Below are positions 1 to 8,482 of a stretch of 64,000 bases of DNA, in pieces. Source of the stretch: Halobacteriales archaeon QH_7_65_31 (GTDB lineage: Archaea; Halobacteriota; Halobacteria; Halobacteriales; Haloarculaceae); NCBI GenBank assembly GCA_003021785.1, contig PXQU01000016.1:124001-188000 (forward strand), read 5' to 3'. The position numbers were made by a program, and so were the translations under genes. Positions within the stretch are counted from its first letter, which is position 1, and each line of letters opens with the position of its first letter. A model generated the notes under the pieces. That model searched no databases. It saw nothing but the letters and a program-made list of their open reading frames with translations, and was not told the origin of the DNA.

Positions 1-684
1 GCCGACTACGATCTCGCAACGACGGACGTGATCGGGTCGATGGGCGTCGCCTTCGGACTCTACTCGCTCGCCGTCTTCCTCGTCGCCGGCTCCGTGCTCA
101 CGGGACAGTCGCCGTCGGCCGTCGAGGCGGGTCGCGCGCTCGGCCCGCTCGTCGGGCCCTTCGCGGAACGGCTCTTCCTCGCCGGACTCCTCGGGGCCGC
201 GGTCTCGACGCTCGGCGGCAACAGCATCGTCCCGCCGTATCTGCTTGCTGACTTCTTCGGCTGGGAACGAACGCGCGCAGACAGCCGCTACCGCGCAGCG
301 CTGGCGCTTTCGGCGCTCGCGGCCGCGTTCGGTGTCCTCTTCGCCGGCTCCTTCCTCTCGCTGCTCGTCGTCGTGTTATCCGTCGGTCTCGTCGGAACGC
401 CGCTCGCTATCGCGCTCGTGTTGTATCTGCTCAACGACAGGGACGTCGTCGCACGGACGCCACGGACCGCGACGAATCTCGCCGGCGGCGTGACGCTCAC
501 CATTGTCAGTGTAATCAACGTCCGACAGCTGACCGCAAAGCTCGAACCGAGCGGAACGCTGGAGTATCTGCTCGCCGGCTTCGCCGTCGTCGTCGGCGTC
601 GCGACGCTGATCGTCGTCGCGAAGACCGGTCGGCAGCTACTCGACGGGTCCCCCGACGTCCGTACGACGAGCAGTAGCGAGTAG
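1..684 (+). CDS. NRAMP-like divalent metal transporter, C-terminal part
   Basis: The reading frame is open from the first base, so the gene starts upstream and only the last 227 codons are seen. The product is a polytopic membrane protein with about five hydrophobic segments. A stretch reading LGAAVSTLGGNSIVPPYLLAD resembles the later membrane helices of NRAMP-type proton-coupled Mn/Fe transporters. The diagnostic DPGN and MPH motifs would lie in the missing N-terminal part, so the family call rests on the C-terminal half alone. The end is a short polar tail. Another multi-pass transporter family cannot be excluded. Confidence 0.6.
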   Translation, partial: ADYDLATTDVIGSMGVAFGLYSLAVFLVAGSVLTGQSPSAVEAGRALGPLVGPFAERLFLAGLLGAAVSTLGGNSIVPPYLLADFFGWERTRADSRYRAALALSALAAAFGVLFAGSFLSLLVVVLSVGLVGTPLAIALVLYLLNDRDVVARTPRTATNLAGGVTLTIVSVINVRQLTAKLEPSGTLEYLLAGFAVVVGVATLIVVAKTGRQLLDGSPDVRTTSSSE

Positions 685-692
685 CCGACAGG

Positions 693-962
693 TCACATCC
701 CCATATCGGTGGCGTCCTCCGGAACCGGCAGGTCGTGGGGATCGACACCGAGCAGCTCGCCGGCGTGATCGAGTGCGATATCGAAGCCGTAGTAGCGTTC
801 CAGCTCGTCGCCGTCGGCCGTCGGGCGCACTTTCAATATCGCATAGCCGTCGATGTTCTGTGCGATGGCGGCGGTCGCCCCGTCGCGGTCAAAGGTGAGG
901 ACGCGCTCCTCGTCGGTCTCGTAGTACTCGGCCGCGATCCCGTCAGATTCGGCGGTGCTCAT
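693..962 (-). CDS. conserved haloarchaeal small acidic protein, unknown function
   Basis: An 89-residue acidic protein that I do not recognise. The ATG at 962 (MSTAESDG) is preferred because a longer frame to 986 adds only a basic stretch unlike the rest. The body alternates beta-like segments (ERVLTFDRDG, GYAILKVRP) with a short helix, so a small alpha/beta domain is likely. There is no cysteine motif, signal peptide or membrane segment. It ends nine bases after the convergent transporter gene and is divergent from the winged-helix gene that follows. Confidence 0.6.
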   Translation of the reverse strand: MSTAESDGIAAEYYETDEERVLTFDRDGATAAIAQNIDGYAILKVRPTADGDELERYYGFDIALDHAGELLGVDPHDLPVPEDATDMGM

Positions 963-1056
963 ACCATTCCTTCGAGCGCCGGCCACGGGAAGCTAACGGT
1001 TCGTGACCGCGCTCCGATACCGGGACTCTAACACGCTCGCCGCCGGTAGCTGTCGT

Positions 1057-1326
1057 ATGGAATGGTTCGCCAGCGGGATGCGTCGCGATATCTGTACGCT
1101 GTTGTACGACGAGACACAGCGCGCACAGTCGGTGAAGACGGCGCTCCAGCGCCGGTACGACCGACGGATTCGCCCGAAACAGTTCGAGGGCTGTGTCAAC
1201 GCGCTCGTGGACGCCGGCCACGTCGAGCGCCGCGTCGACGGGATCGCCGACGTGCTCGCGCTCACGGAGGCGGGCGAGTCGGGCGTCGAGCGGCAACGCG
1301 AGTGGCTCGCCGAACAGGTCGATTAA
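1057..1326 (+). CDS. PadR/winged-helix-like DNA-binding protein
   Basis: An 89-residue protein beginning MEWFASGMRRD. Its pattern (MRRDICTLLYDE, then QSVKTALQRRYDRRI, then FEGCVNALVDAGHVERR, then a beta-wing-like GIADVLALTEAG) matches a small PadR- or MarR-type winged helix: helices, a recognition helix and a wing ending at a TEAG turn. It probably acts as a local or global transcription regulator. The ATG at 1057 gives a domain-sized protein; an upstream GTG at 1003 would add 18 unrelated residues. The stop lies within the last four bases of the convergent acyl-CoA dehydrogenase gene. Confidence 0.65.
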   Translation: MEWFASGMRRDICTLLYDETQRAQSVKTALQRRYDRRIRPKQFEGCVNALVDAGHVERRVDGIADVLALTEAGESGVERQREWLAEQVD

Positions 1327-2465
1327 TCGAGGAGCTGCTGGCCGATCGTGTTGCGAAGCACCTCGCTCGTCCCCTCGTATATCTCGTTCAGCTTGGCGTC
1401 GCGGTACATCCGCTCGATGGGGAAGTCCTTCGTGTAGCCGTAGCCGCCGTGAATCTGGATTCCCTCGTTTGCGACCTCGCGTGAGATCTCGCTCGCGTAG
1501 AGCTTCGCCTGTGCGGCCTCCTTCATGAACTCCTCGCCGCGCATCTTCTTGTCCGCGGCGTCGTGCATCAGCAGTCGGGCCGCGCGGGTCTTCGTGTCCA
1601 TGTCCGCGAGCTTGTGCTGGATGGCCTGGAAATCACCGATACGCTGGTCGAACTGCTCGCGGTCGCTGGCGTATTTGCTCGCCTCGTCGAGGGCGGCCTG
1701 TGCGATCCCGACCGACCGCGCGGCGATGGTGATACGCCCGCCGTTGAGCGTCTTGAGCGCCTGTACGAACCCGTCGCCCTCCTCGCCGAGGCGTCGCTCC
1801 TCGGGCAGCCACATGTCGTCAAATCGGAGTTCGGCCGTCGGACAGCCCTTGTCGCCGAGCTTGTCCTCCGTCCCCTCGACGATGAAGCCGTCGTCCGCCT
1901 CGGGGCGCACGATGAACGAGGAGATTCCCTCGTTGCCGCCGTCGGGGTCGGTCTTCGCGAACAGCGTGACGGTGTCGGCGATCGAGCCGTTGGAGATCCA
2001 CACCTTGTCGCCGTTAACCGTGTAGCCGTCGCCGTCGGGCTCGGCGTGGGTCTCCATCGCCGGCACGTCGGAGCCGGCCCCCGCCTCCGAGAGCGCGAAC
2101 GCGCCGATGTCCTCGCCCTCCGCGAGCGGGGTCAGATACTCCCGTTTCTGTGTCTCGTCGCCGAACGCGTAGACCATGTTGCCGGCCAGCGAGATGTGGG
2201 CCGCGACGATTGTTCCGAGCCCGCCGGAGCCGCGGGAGATTTCTTCGAGCGCACTCGGGTAGGCGTGATAATCCAGCCCGGCTCCCCCGTACTCCTCCGG
2301 GAACGGCATTCCCATCAGCCCCAGCTCTGCGAGCTCGTCCACGAGGTCGGTAGGGAACTCGTCTCGCTCGTCGATCTCGCTCGCTCGCGGAACGACCTCC
2401 TCGTCCACGAACTCCGTGACCATCTCCTCGATCTGCCGTTGTTCCGGCGAGAGCTGTAACTCCAT
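1323..2465 (-). CDS. acd: acyl-CoA dehydrogenase
   Basis: A 380-residue flavoprotein of normal family length that oxidises acyl-CoA to 2-enoyl-CoA, passing electrons to an electron-transfer flavoprotein. The N-terminal helical domain (MELQLSPEQRQIEEMV) is followed by the FAD/substrate motif FALSEAGAGSDV and WISNG, then the C-terminal domain with IQIHGGYGYTKDFPIER. The catalytic glutamate is in the segment NEIYEGTSEV near the C-terminus. The ATG at 2465 is the usual family start. The chain length of the substrate cannot be read from the sequence; short or branched chains are typical. A 3-hydroxyacyl-CoA dehydrogenase lies close by on the same strand, fitting beta-oxidation. Confidence 0.9.
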   Translation of the reverse strand: MELQLSPEQRQIEEMVTEFVDEEVVPRASEIDERDEFPTDLVDELAELGLMGMPFPEEYGGAGLDYHAYPSALEEISRGSGGLGTIVAAHISLAGNMVYAFGDETQKREYLTPLAEGEDIGAFALSEAGAGSDVPAMETHAEPDGDGYTVNGDKVWISNGSIADTVTLFAKTDPDGGNEGISSFIVRPEADDGFIVEGTEDKLGDKGCPTAELRFDDMWLPEERRLGEEGDGFVQALKTLNGGRITIAARSVGIAQAALDEASKYASDREQFDQRIGDFQAIQHKLADMDTKTRAARLLMHDAADKKMRGEEFMKEAAQAKLYASEISREVANEGIQIHGGYGYTKDFPIERMYRDAKLNEIYEGTSEVLRNTIGQQLLD

Positions 2466-2588
2466 ACCCGTACTACGACCCCGCATACTTGGCCGTTTCG
2501 AGCGTGGTTTACTGCCACTTTCTCATGCCAGCTATCGTGAATAATATCCAATATTAAATAAAATATATCGTGTGTTGTTCCGAGGTGA

Positions 2589-2798
2589 TTACCTCCGAAT
2601 TACGACTGCGATACCACTGACTACAAGTAAGACTCCTAAGCCGACGACTACAAGCGCAGGAGAGGTCCAGCATTCCGTGGCGACTGCTTGTTCGGACCTT
2701 CGGACACACTGTCGTTGCGTCCACCACGTCCAAGTCGTAATTCCGACACCAACGAGCGTGAGGGCTGCTCCAACGATTGAGGAGGTATTACGAGCCAT
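2589..2798 (-). CDS. small two-helix membrane protein, unknown function
   Basis: A 69-residue protein with two hydrophobic helices (IVGAALTLVGVGITTW and ALVVVGLGVLLVVSGIAVVI) joined by a short loop holding two cysteines, and a basic C-terminus. No family is recognised. The AT-rich string around 2813-2829, read on this strand, is a plausible TATA box about 20-30 bases before the ATG. Codon use and base composition are less GC-rich than the flanking metabolic genes, so it may be acquired or fast evolving. Confidence 0.5.
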   Translation of the reverse strand: MARNTSSIVGAALTLVGVGITTWTWWTQRQCVRRSEQAVATECWTSPALVVVGLGVLLVVSGIAVVIRR

Positions 2799-3135
2799 TG
2801 TATGTTCAACCTATTTATTCAAATAATAAACCTTGTGTCCAATGGTAGCAAAAGATTCGGGCTTGTCGATTGAACTCGTCGTCGCGTCGTCGCTGCTACC
2901 GCAAGTAGACACGGCTGAGTGGATAGATCCTCGCGAGTGTGCGTGTGTGACTGAAGCTGCGTGTACCACTAACATAGCGGCTACAGAAATGGAGTGGCAT
3001 TCGAACGTGAATCTCGACTCTTACTTCTTGTCGCAATCGTCCGAGGGCGTTTCACTACCTCGGCTCGCAGGATACACAACAGCGATCATAGGTAAGAGCA
3101 CCGTGCCATCTGCCCGAACGACATTCTATCGGACG
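2799..3135. other. non-coding stretch of lower GC
   Basis: This 337-base interval has no coding region I can support on either strand. Its composition is nearer to balanced than the surrounding genes. The AT-rich part at 2813-2829 is probably the promoter of the small membrane protein gene. The rest may be a decayed gene fragment, but I find no recognisable motif. Confidence 0.5.
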
Positions 3136-3999
3136 TTATCGGTCATAACTGTAGAACCCTTCGCCCGTCTTCTTCCCCAGATCGCCGGCGTCCACCTTCC
3201 GGCGGAGCAGATACGCCGGCTTGTAGCGGTCACCGAGCTCGGCGTGGAGCGTCTCGGTCGCGTCCAGACAGATGTCCAGCCCGATGTGATCGGCGAGTTC
3301 GAGCGGTCCCATCGGGACGTTCGTGCCGAGCTTCATCCCGCGGTCGATATCGTCCTTCGTGGCGACGCCCTCGTCGAACGCGCGGATCCCCTCGTTGATC
3401 CACGGCATGAGGATACGGTTCGAGACGAACCCCGGCTTGTCGTCGGACTCCCACGTCTCCTTGTCGAGCGCCTCGGCGAACGCGTGTGCGAGATCTGTGA
3501 CGGGACCGGTCGTCTTCTCCCCGGTGACGACCTCGACGCCCTTCATCACCGGAACCGGATTCATGAAGTGGAGTCCGACGACCTGTTCGGCCCGATCGGT
3601 CGCGGCGGCGATGGTCGTGATCGAGAGCGTGGAGGTGTTCGTCGCCAGCACCACGTCGTCGTCTACGACACCGTCGAGGTCACTGAAGATGTCGCGTTTG
3701 ATCTCCATCTTCTCGACGGCCGCCTCGACGACGAAATCGGTAGCGGCGAGCCTGTCGAGATCGGTCGTACCGGTGATTCGCGCCCGTGTCTCGGCTTTCT
3801 CGTTCTCGGTGATGGTGTCGTTGGCGACGAGCCGGGAGAGGGAGTCGTCGATCTCGGCCAGTCCGTTCTCGACGTACTCGGACTCGATATCGCGCAACAG
3901 CACGTCGTAGCCGGCGGTCGCGGCCACCTGTGCGATCCCGTTCCCCATCGTTCCCGCGCCGACGACGCCCACCGTCTCGATCTCCTCGAACCCTCGCAT
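3136..3999 (-). CDS. hbd: 3-hydroxyacyl-CoA dehydrogenase
   Basis: A 287-residue enzyme that oxidises 3-hydroxyacyl-CoA to 3-ketoacyl-CoA with NAD(P). The Rossmann motif GVVGAGTMGNGIAQ lies near residue 10. The catalytic His-Glu region reads GLHFMNPVPVMKGVEVV, and the helical C-terminal domain begins KPGFVSNRILMPWINEG. The size is that of the single-domain bacterial 3-hydroxybutyryl-CoA dehydrogenase type. The ATG at 3999 is chosen because the Rossmann fold starts directly after it; the frame upstream encodes a basic, low-complexity stretch. It shares a strand with the acyl-CoA dehydrogenase gene and probably works in fatty-acid or short-chain acyl-CoA turnover. Confidence 0.88.
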   Translation of the reverse strand: MRGFEEIETVGVVGAGTMGNGIAQVAATAGYDVLLRDIESEYVENGLAEIDDSLSRLVANDTITENEKAETRARITGTTDLDRLAATDFVVEAAVEKMEIKRDIFSDLDGVVDDDVVLATNTSTLSITTIAAATDRAEQVVGLHFMNPVPVMKGVEVVTGEKTTGPVTDLAHAFAEALDKETWESDDKPGFVSNRILMPWINEGIRAFDEGVATKDDIDRGMKLGTNVPMGPLELADHIGLDICLDATETLHAELGDRYKPAYLLRRKVDAGDLGKKTGEGFYSYDR

Positions 4000-4157
4000 A
4001 CTCACGGCTCGACGCGAGAGTGGTAAAATATGCCGAAGCCCGTCGCGGCTCCCGTCCCTCGACGGCGCGGAACTGTGACTGTCCGTGACTCGGTGAACGG
4101 CGGAAATCGCCTCTGGAAAAAGATACCTTCTTTGGGCAGGTGTGCAGACGAAATCGT

Positions 4158-4952
4158 ATGCAGCCATTCGACGACAGCCCGCTCGCTCGGGACGGGAAGG
4201 TGCTCATCCTCGCGTACGACCACGGTCTCGAACACGGCCCGGTCGATTTCGAGGGGCTCGACGGCAGCGAGGACCCCGCCCGCACCTTCGAGGCGGCGAC
4301 CCATCCCGCGGTCACCTCGCTTGCCGTCCAGAAGGGGCCGGCGGAGGCGTACTATCCGTCCTACGATGACGACGTCGATCTCCTGCTCAAGCTGAACGGC
4401 ACGTCGAATCTCTGGATGGGCGAGCCGGACTCGGCGGTCAACTGCACCGTCGAGTACGCCGCGGAGATCGGCGCGTCGTCGGTCGGCTTCACGCTCTATG
4501 GCGGCTCGAACAACGAGATCGAGATGGCAGAGGAGTTCCGCGACGCACAGGAGGCCGCCCGCTCCCACGACCTCCCGGTCGTGATGTGGTCGTACCCGCG
4601 CGGGCAGGGGCTGAAGGACGACACCGACCCCGATACCATCGCCTACGCCGCCCGACAGGCGCATGAACTCGGGGCGGACGTGGCGAAGGTGAAATACCCC
4701 GGCTCGCAGGAGGCGATGGAACACGCCGTCTCGATGGCCGGGCGGACCAGAGTCGTCATGTCCGGCGGCTCGAAGACGACCGACCGCGAGTTCCTCTCAT
4801 CTGTGAAGTCCGTCATCGACGCCGGCGGGGTCGGACTCGCCGTCGGCCGCAACGTCTGGCAGCGTGAGGACCCGACTCGTATCCTCGACGCGCTCGAAGC
4901 CGTCATCTTCGACGAGACGAGCGTGGACGAGGCGCTCGACCGCGCCGGCTAA
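4158..4952 (+). CDS. fba: archaeal class I fructose-bisphosphate aldolase (DhnA/FbaB type)
   Basis: A 264-residue TIM-barrel aldolase joining glyceraldehyde-3-phosphate and dihydroxyacetone phosphate to fructose-1,6-bisphosphate. The N-terminal phosphate/substrate motif ILAYDHGLEHGP starts near residue 17. The Schiff-base lysine is in DVAKVKYPGS (Lys 177 or 179). VVMSGGSK and GVGLAVGRNVWQ form the C-terminal phosphate-binding loops. The start MQPFDDSPL is preferred over upstream codons. The next gene, fructose-1,6-bisphosphatase, overlaps the stop codon by one base, which points to gluconeogenesis. The related 2-amino-3,7-dideoxy-heptulosonate synthase is a less likely alternative given this neighbour. 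Confidence 0.88.
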   Translation: MQPFDDSPLARDGKVLILAYDHGLEHGPVDFEGLDGSEDPARTFEAATHPAVTSLAVQKGPAEAYYPSYDDDVDLLLKLNGTSNLWMGEPDSAVNCTVEYAAEIGASSVGFTLYGGSNNEIEMAEEFRDAQEAARSHDLPVVMWSYPRGQGLKDDTDPDTIAYAARQAHELGADVAKVKYPGSQEAMEHAVSMAGRTRVVMSGGSKTTDREFLSSVKSVIDAGGVGLAVGRNVWQREDPTRILDALEAVIFDETSVDEALDRAG

Positions 4953-5797
4953 TGGCCGACGCTATCACGGCCGTCTTCGATACCGTCGCGGCCACAGCTC
5001 CGGATATTCGCGCCGGTCTCTCCGGGCGACGTAGCTACGGCGACACCGAGAACCCGTCGGGGGAGCGCCAGCTCGCGGCCGACGAGTACGCCGACGAGCT
5101 GCTCGAACGGCGACTGCTCGCGCTCGATTCCGTCGCGAGCTACGCCAGCGAGGAGCGTGCCGGTGTCACCGAGAGCGACGGCGGGACGTACCACGTCGCG
5201 TGTGACCCGCTCGACGGCTCCTCGAACCTCAGATCGAACAACGCGATGGGAACCATCGTCGGCGTCTACGACGAGCCGCTGCCCGCCTCCGGGCGGAGTC
5301 TCGTCGCGAGCGCGTTCGTCCTCTTCGGCCCGATCACGACGATGGTCACGGCCCGCGAGGAGACGGCGACCGAGTCCGTCATCGAAGACGGGCAGCGTCG
5401 CGCCGTCACGGAGGATCTTCGCATTCCCGAGGATCCGACCGTCTACGGCTTCGGCGGTCGCGTCCCCGACTGGTCGGCCGCGTTCACCGAGTTCGCCCGC
5501 GACATCGAACAGACGCTCAAGCTCCGCTACGGCGGGGCGATGATCGGTGACGTGAATCAGGTACTCACATACGGTGGTCTCTTCGCGTATCCGGCCCTCG
5601 ACGGCGCACCAGATGGGAAGCTCCGGCTCCAGTTCGAGGGGAACCCGATCGCGTTCATCGTGGAGGCAGCCGGTGGCCGTTCCTCTGACGGCTCGCGGTC
5701 GCTGCTCGACGTGCCGGCCGACGGTCTCCACCAGCGCGTCCCCGTCCATCTCGGCAACGAGACGCTCGTGGACCGGCTCGAAGCCGCGCTCGCGTAG
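4952..5797 (+). CDS. fbp: class I fructose-1,6-bisphosphatase
   Basis: A 281-residue phosphatase removing the 1-phosphate of fructose-1,6-bisphosphate, the committed step of gluconeogenesis. The metal-binding signature DPLDGSSNL is at residues 85-93, preceded by the acidic SEERAG site. KLRYGGAMIGDVNQ and the C-terminal GGRSSDGSRSLLDV are typical of the class I sugar phosphatase fold. Its ATG overlaps the TAA of the aldolase gene by one base, so the two are translationally coupled. It is a little shorter than bacterial class I enzymes, as usual in haloarchaea. Confidence 0.9.
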   Translation: MADAITAVFDTVAATAPDIRAGLSGRRSYGDTENPSGERQLAADEYADELLERRLLALDSVASYASEERAGVTESDGGTYHVACDPLDGSSNLRSNNAMGTIVGVYDEPLPASGRSLVASAFVLFGPITTMVTAREETATESVIEDGQRRAVTEDLRIPEDPTVYGFGGRVPDWSAAFTEFARDIEQTLKLRYGGAMIGDVNQVLTYGGLFAYPALDGAPDGKLRLQFEGNPIAFIVEAAGGRSSDGSRSLLDVPADGLHQRVPVHLGNETLVDRLEAALA

Positions 5798-5854
5798 ATA
5801 TCGACAGTATTTGCGAACGGAAACGGATTAGTCGTCGGCGTCGGGAGAGTCGGT

Positions 5855-7597
5855 ATGGACGTACATGTCGGCGAGTCGGCGACAGAAGCAGAGGCGTCGG
5901 CCATCGCTAGCGCGCTCGCTGAACACACTGACGACGACGAGATTCGCGTCTTCGTCGGGGAGAGCGAGGAACCGCTGCTCGTGCGCGACGTGAACCTCAC
6001 CGCACCGATCGACGACGAACTCGGTCCGACCGACCGCGAGGAGCGGCTCCGCGAGGAGATCGCCGATATCGAAGCCGGTGGCCCACAGAAGTACAAGGAC
6101 CGGCTGAGCGACCAGAACAAGCTGTTCGTCCGCGACCGACTCGATCTCTGGTTCGGCGAGGACGGCATCGCGTTCGAGGACGGGAAGTTCGCCGCGTTCG
6201 ACGACTGGCATCCGAACGCGCCCGAGACCGACGAGGACGCCAGCCGTACGCCCGGGGACGGCTTACTCACCGGTGCGGCGGAGTTCGAGGGCCGTGACGT
6301 CCACTGGATGGCCAACGACTTTACGGTGAAGGCGGGATCGATGGCGGGCCGAGGGGTCGAGAAGTTCCTCCGGATGCAACAGCGCGCGCTCAAAACCGGC
6401 CAGCCGGTCCTCTATCTGATGGACTCCTCGGGCGGGCGAATCGACCAACAGACCGGCTTCTTCGCCAACAGAGAGGGGATCGGGAAATACTACTACAACC
6501 ACTCGATGCTGTCGGGACGCGTCCCGCAGATCTGCGTGCTCTACGGTCCCTGTATCGCGGGGGCGGCCTACACGCCCGTCTTCGCCGACTTCACGATCAT
6601 GGTCGAGGAGATGTCCGCGATGGCAATCGCCTCCCCGCGCATGGTGCAGATGGTCACCGGCGAGGACATCGGGATGCAGGAGCTGGGCGGGCCACAGATC
6701 CACGCCGAACACTCCGCGTCGGCCGATCTCGTCGCCAAGGACGAGGAGCACGCCCGCGAGCTGGTCGCCCAGCTCATCAGCTACTTGCCGGACAACAGCG
6801 ACGAGTCGCCGCCGATGGCCGACGCCAAACCGCCGCGCAAACCACCGAAGGGGATCGACTCCGTCGTTCCGGAGGCTCCGAACGAGCCGTACGACATGGA
6901 GCGCGTCGTCGAACGCGTCGTCGATCACGGCTCCTTCTTCGAGCTGCAGCCCGACTACGGGACCGAGATCATCACCGCGTTCGCCCGGATCGACGGTCGT
7001 CCGGTCGGCATCGTCGCGAACCAGCCCGACGAGCGCGCGGGAGCCATCTTCCCGGACGCCGCGGACAAGGCCGCCGACTTCGTGTGGACCTGTGACGCCT
7101 ACGATATCCCGCTTCTCTACCTGTGTGACACCCCCGGGTTCATGGCCGGCTCCGGCGTCGAGAAGGAGGGTATCCTAGAGAAAGGGAAGAAGATGATCTA
7201 CGCGACCTCCGAGGCGACCGTTCCGAAGCAGTCGGTCATCGTCCGGAAGGCGTACGGCGCAGGCATCTACGCGATGTCCGGGCCGGCGTACGATCCGGAG
7301 TCCGTCATCGGGCTTCCCGCGGGCGAAATCGGTATCATGGGTCCGGAGGCGGCGATCAACGCGGTGTACGCCAACCGGCTCGCCGAGATCGACGATCCCG
7401 ACGAACGCGCCGAGCGGGAGGCGGAGCTTCGCGAAGAGTACCGCGAGGACATCGACGTCCACCGGATGGCGAGCGAAGTCGTCATCGACGAGATCATCCC
7501 GCCCTCCGAGCTGCGCGACGAACTCGCGGCTCGCTTCGACTTCTACGAGGGCGTCGAGAAGGATCGACCGTCGAAGAAACACGGGACCGTGTTCTGA
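5855..7597 (+). CDS. acyl-CoA carboxylase carboxyltransferase (beta) subunit with PccX-like N-terminus
   Basis: A 580-residue carboxyltransferase that moves CO2 from carboxybiotin to an acyl-CoA. Two crotonase-like halves are visible: the N-terminal half with SGGRIDQQTGFFA and GPCIAGAAYTP, and the C-terminal half from about residue 330 with GIVANQPDERAGAIFP, CDTPGFMAGSGVEKEG and MGPEAAINAVYANRL. It is about 65 residues longer than PccB at 59961. Its first 25 residues (ESATEAEASAIASALAEH) closely resemble the separate small subunit PccX at 61505. The overall pattern is closer to methylcrotonyl-/geranyl-type carboxyltransferases than to PccB. No biotin carboxylase gene is nearby. The sugE-like gene overlaps its stop codon. 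Confidence 0.88.
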   Translation: MDVHVGESATEAEASAIASALAEHTDDDEIRVFVGESEEPLLVRDVNLTAPIDDELGPTDREERLREEIADIEAGGPQKYKDRLSDQNKLFVRDRLDLWFGEDGIAFEDGKFAAFDDWHPNAPETDEDASRTPGDGLLTGAAEFEGRDVHWMANDFTVKAGSMAGRGVEKFLRMQQRALKTGQPVLYLMDSSGGRIDQQTGFFANREGIGKYYYNHSMLSGRVPQICVLYGPCIAGAAYTPVFADFTIMVEEMSAMAIASPRMVQMVTGEDIGMQELGGPQIHAEHSASADLVAKDEEHARELVAQLISYLPDNSDESPPMADAKPPRKPPKGIDSVVPEAPNEPYDMERVVERVVDHGSFFELQPDYGTEIITAFARIDGRPVGIVANQPDERAGAIFPDAADKAADFVWTCDAYDIPLLYLCDTPGFMAGSGVEKEGILEKGKKMIYATSEATVPKQSVIVRKAYGAGIYAMSGPAYDPESVIGLPAGEIGIMGPEAAINAVYANRLAEIDDPDERAEREAELREEYREDIDVHRMASEVVIDEIIPPSELRDELAARFDFYEGVEKDRPSKKHGTVF

Positions 7598-7911
7598 TGT
7601 CGTGGCCGACGCTGATCGTGGCGGGGCTGTTCGAGATCGCATGGGCCATCGGACTGGAGTACTCCGACGGTCTCTCTGAGCCGGTTCCGACGGCGGCGAC
7701 CGTCCTCGCGCTGGTCGCGAGCATGGTACTGCTCGCACGCGCCATCGAAACGCTTCCCATCGGGACGGCGTACGCCGTCTGGACCGGCATCGGCGCGGTC
7801 GGGACGGCCACGCTCGGGATCGTCCTGTTCGACGAGCCGGCGACGCTCGCGCGCGGCGGCTTCATCGCCGTCATCGTCGTCGGAATCGTCGGACTCCACA
7901 GCGTCTCGTGA
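7597..7911 (+). CDS. sugE: SugE/Gdx-type small multidrug-resistance family exporter
   Basis: A 104-residue protein with four membrane helices. The conserved membrane glutamate is in the first helix (AGLFEIAWAIGLEYSDG). The string ETLPIGTAYAVWTGIGAVGTA is the hallmark of the SugE/Gdx branch, whose studied members export guanidinium ions in exchange for protons. The ATG shares its first base with the last base of the carboxyltransferase stop (TGATG), so expression is coupled. No guanidine riboswitch is recognisable upstream. Quaternary ammonium export is the alternative substrate. Confidence 0.9.
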   Translation: MSWPTLIVAGLFEIAWAIGLEYSDGLSEPVPTAATVLALVASMVLLARAIETLPIGTAYAVWTGIGAVGTATLGIVLFDEPATLARGGFIAVIVVGIVGLHSVS

Positions 7912-7912
7912 G

Positions 7913-8374
7913 CTACTGATTCGCCTTCTTGAGCGAGAGCGCCGTGCGGTCGAACTCACAGACGAGCGTATCTGCCCCCTCCTCGACCCTGAACACCTCG
8001 ACGTGCATCTCGACGATGCCGCGCTCGCCGTCGCTGGTCTCGCGCTTGTCGGTCACGGTCGTCCGTGCATAGAGCGTGTCGCCGTGGAAGACAGGGTTCG
8101 GATGCTCGACCGAGTCGTAGGAGAGATTCGCGACGATCGTGCCGTCTGTCGTCTCCGGGATCGACATCCCGACGGCGAGTGACATCGTGTAGAGTCCGTT
8201 GACGAGCCGGCCGCCGAACTCGGTGTCGGCAGCGAACTCGGCGTCCAGATGGAGCGGCTGTTGGTTCATCGTCATATCACAGAACGTCTGGTTGTCGCGC
8301 TCGGAGACGGTTCTCCGCCGCGGATGGTCGATCTCGGCGCCGATCTCGAACTCCTCGTAGTACAGGCCGGCCAT
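7913..8374 (-). CDS. MaoC-like hydratase/dehydratase (single hotdog domain)
   Basis: A 153-residue hotdog-fold protein. RTVSERDNQTFCDMTMNQQPLHLD carries the Asp-His pair of the MaoC hydratase motif near residues 26-43, and FGGRLVNGLYTMSLAVGM is the following helix. Such enzymes hydrate 2-enoyl-CoA or mesaconyl-type CoA esters. Haloarchaeal mesaconyl-CoA hydratases are usually about twice this length, so I assign only the family. A CitE-like lyase lies 3 kb away, and such hydratases often accompany these lyases. It is convergent with the sugE-like gene with a one-base gap. Confidence 0.82.
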   Translation of the reverse strand: MAGLYYEEFEIGAEIDHPRRRTVSERDNQTFCDMTMNQQPLHLDAEFAADTEFGGRLVNGLYTMSLAVGMSIPETTDGTIVANLSYDSVEHPNPVFHGDTLYARTTVTDKRETSDGERGIVEMHVEVFRVEEGADTLVCEFDRTALSLKKANQ

Positions 8375-8425
8375 ACGTGGTGGCGCGGTCGCGACGGCAA
8401 ATAGGCGGTGGTCTTCGCGTACAGA

Positions 8426-8434
8426 TTTTTATGC
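8426..8434 (+). promoter_or_regulatory. TATA-like box for the PKD-domain protein gene
   Basis: The AT run TTTTTATG lies in otherwise GC-rich DNA about 50-57 bases before the ATG at 8483, predicting a short leader of about 25 bases. It sits between the divergent MaoC-like gene and the surface protein gene. Confidence 0.4.
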
Positions 8435-8482
8435 GACGGTTGTGTTAACATTGCACAGGAGAGTAAACAACGACCTACGCCC

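Noticed and set aside
2833..4026. Long open frame on the plus strand opposite the 3-hydroxyacyl-CoA dehydrogenase
   Set aside because: It lies antisense to a clear enzyme gene, has no family motif and is explained by GC-rich codon structure.
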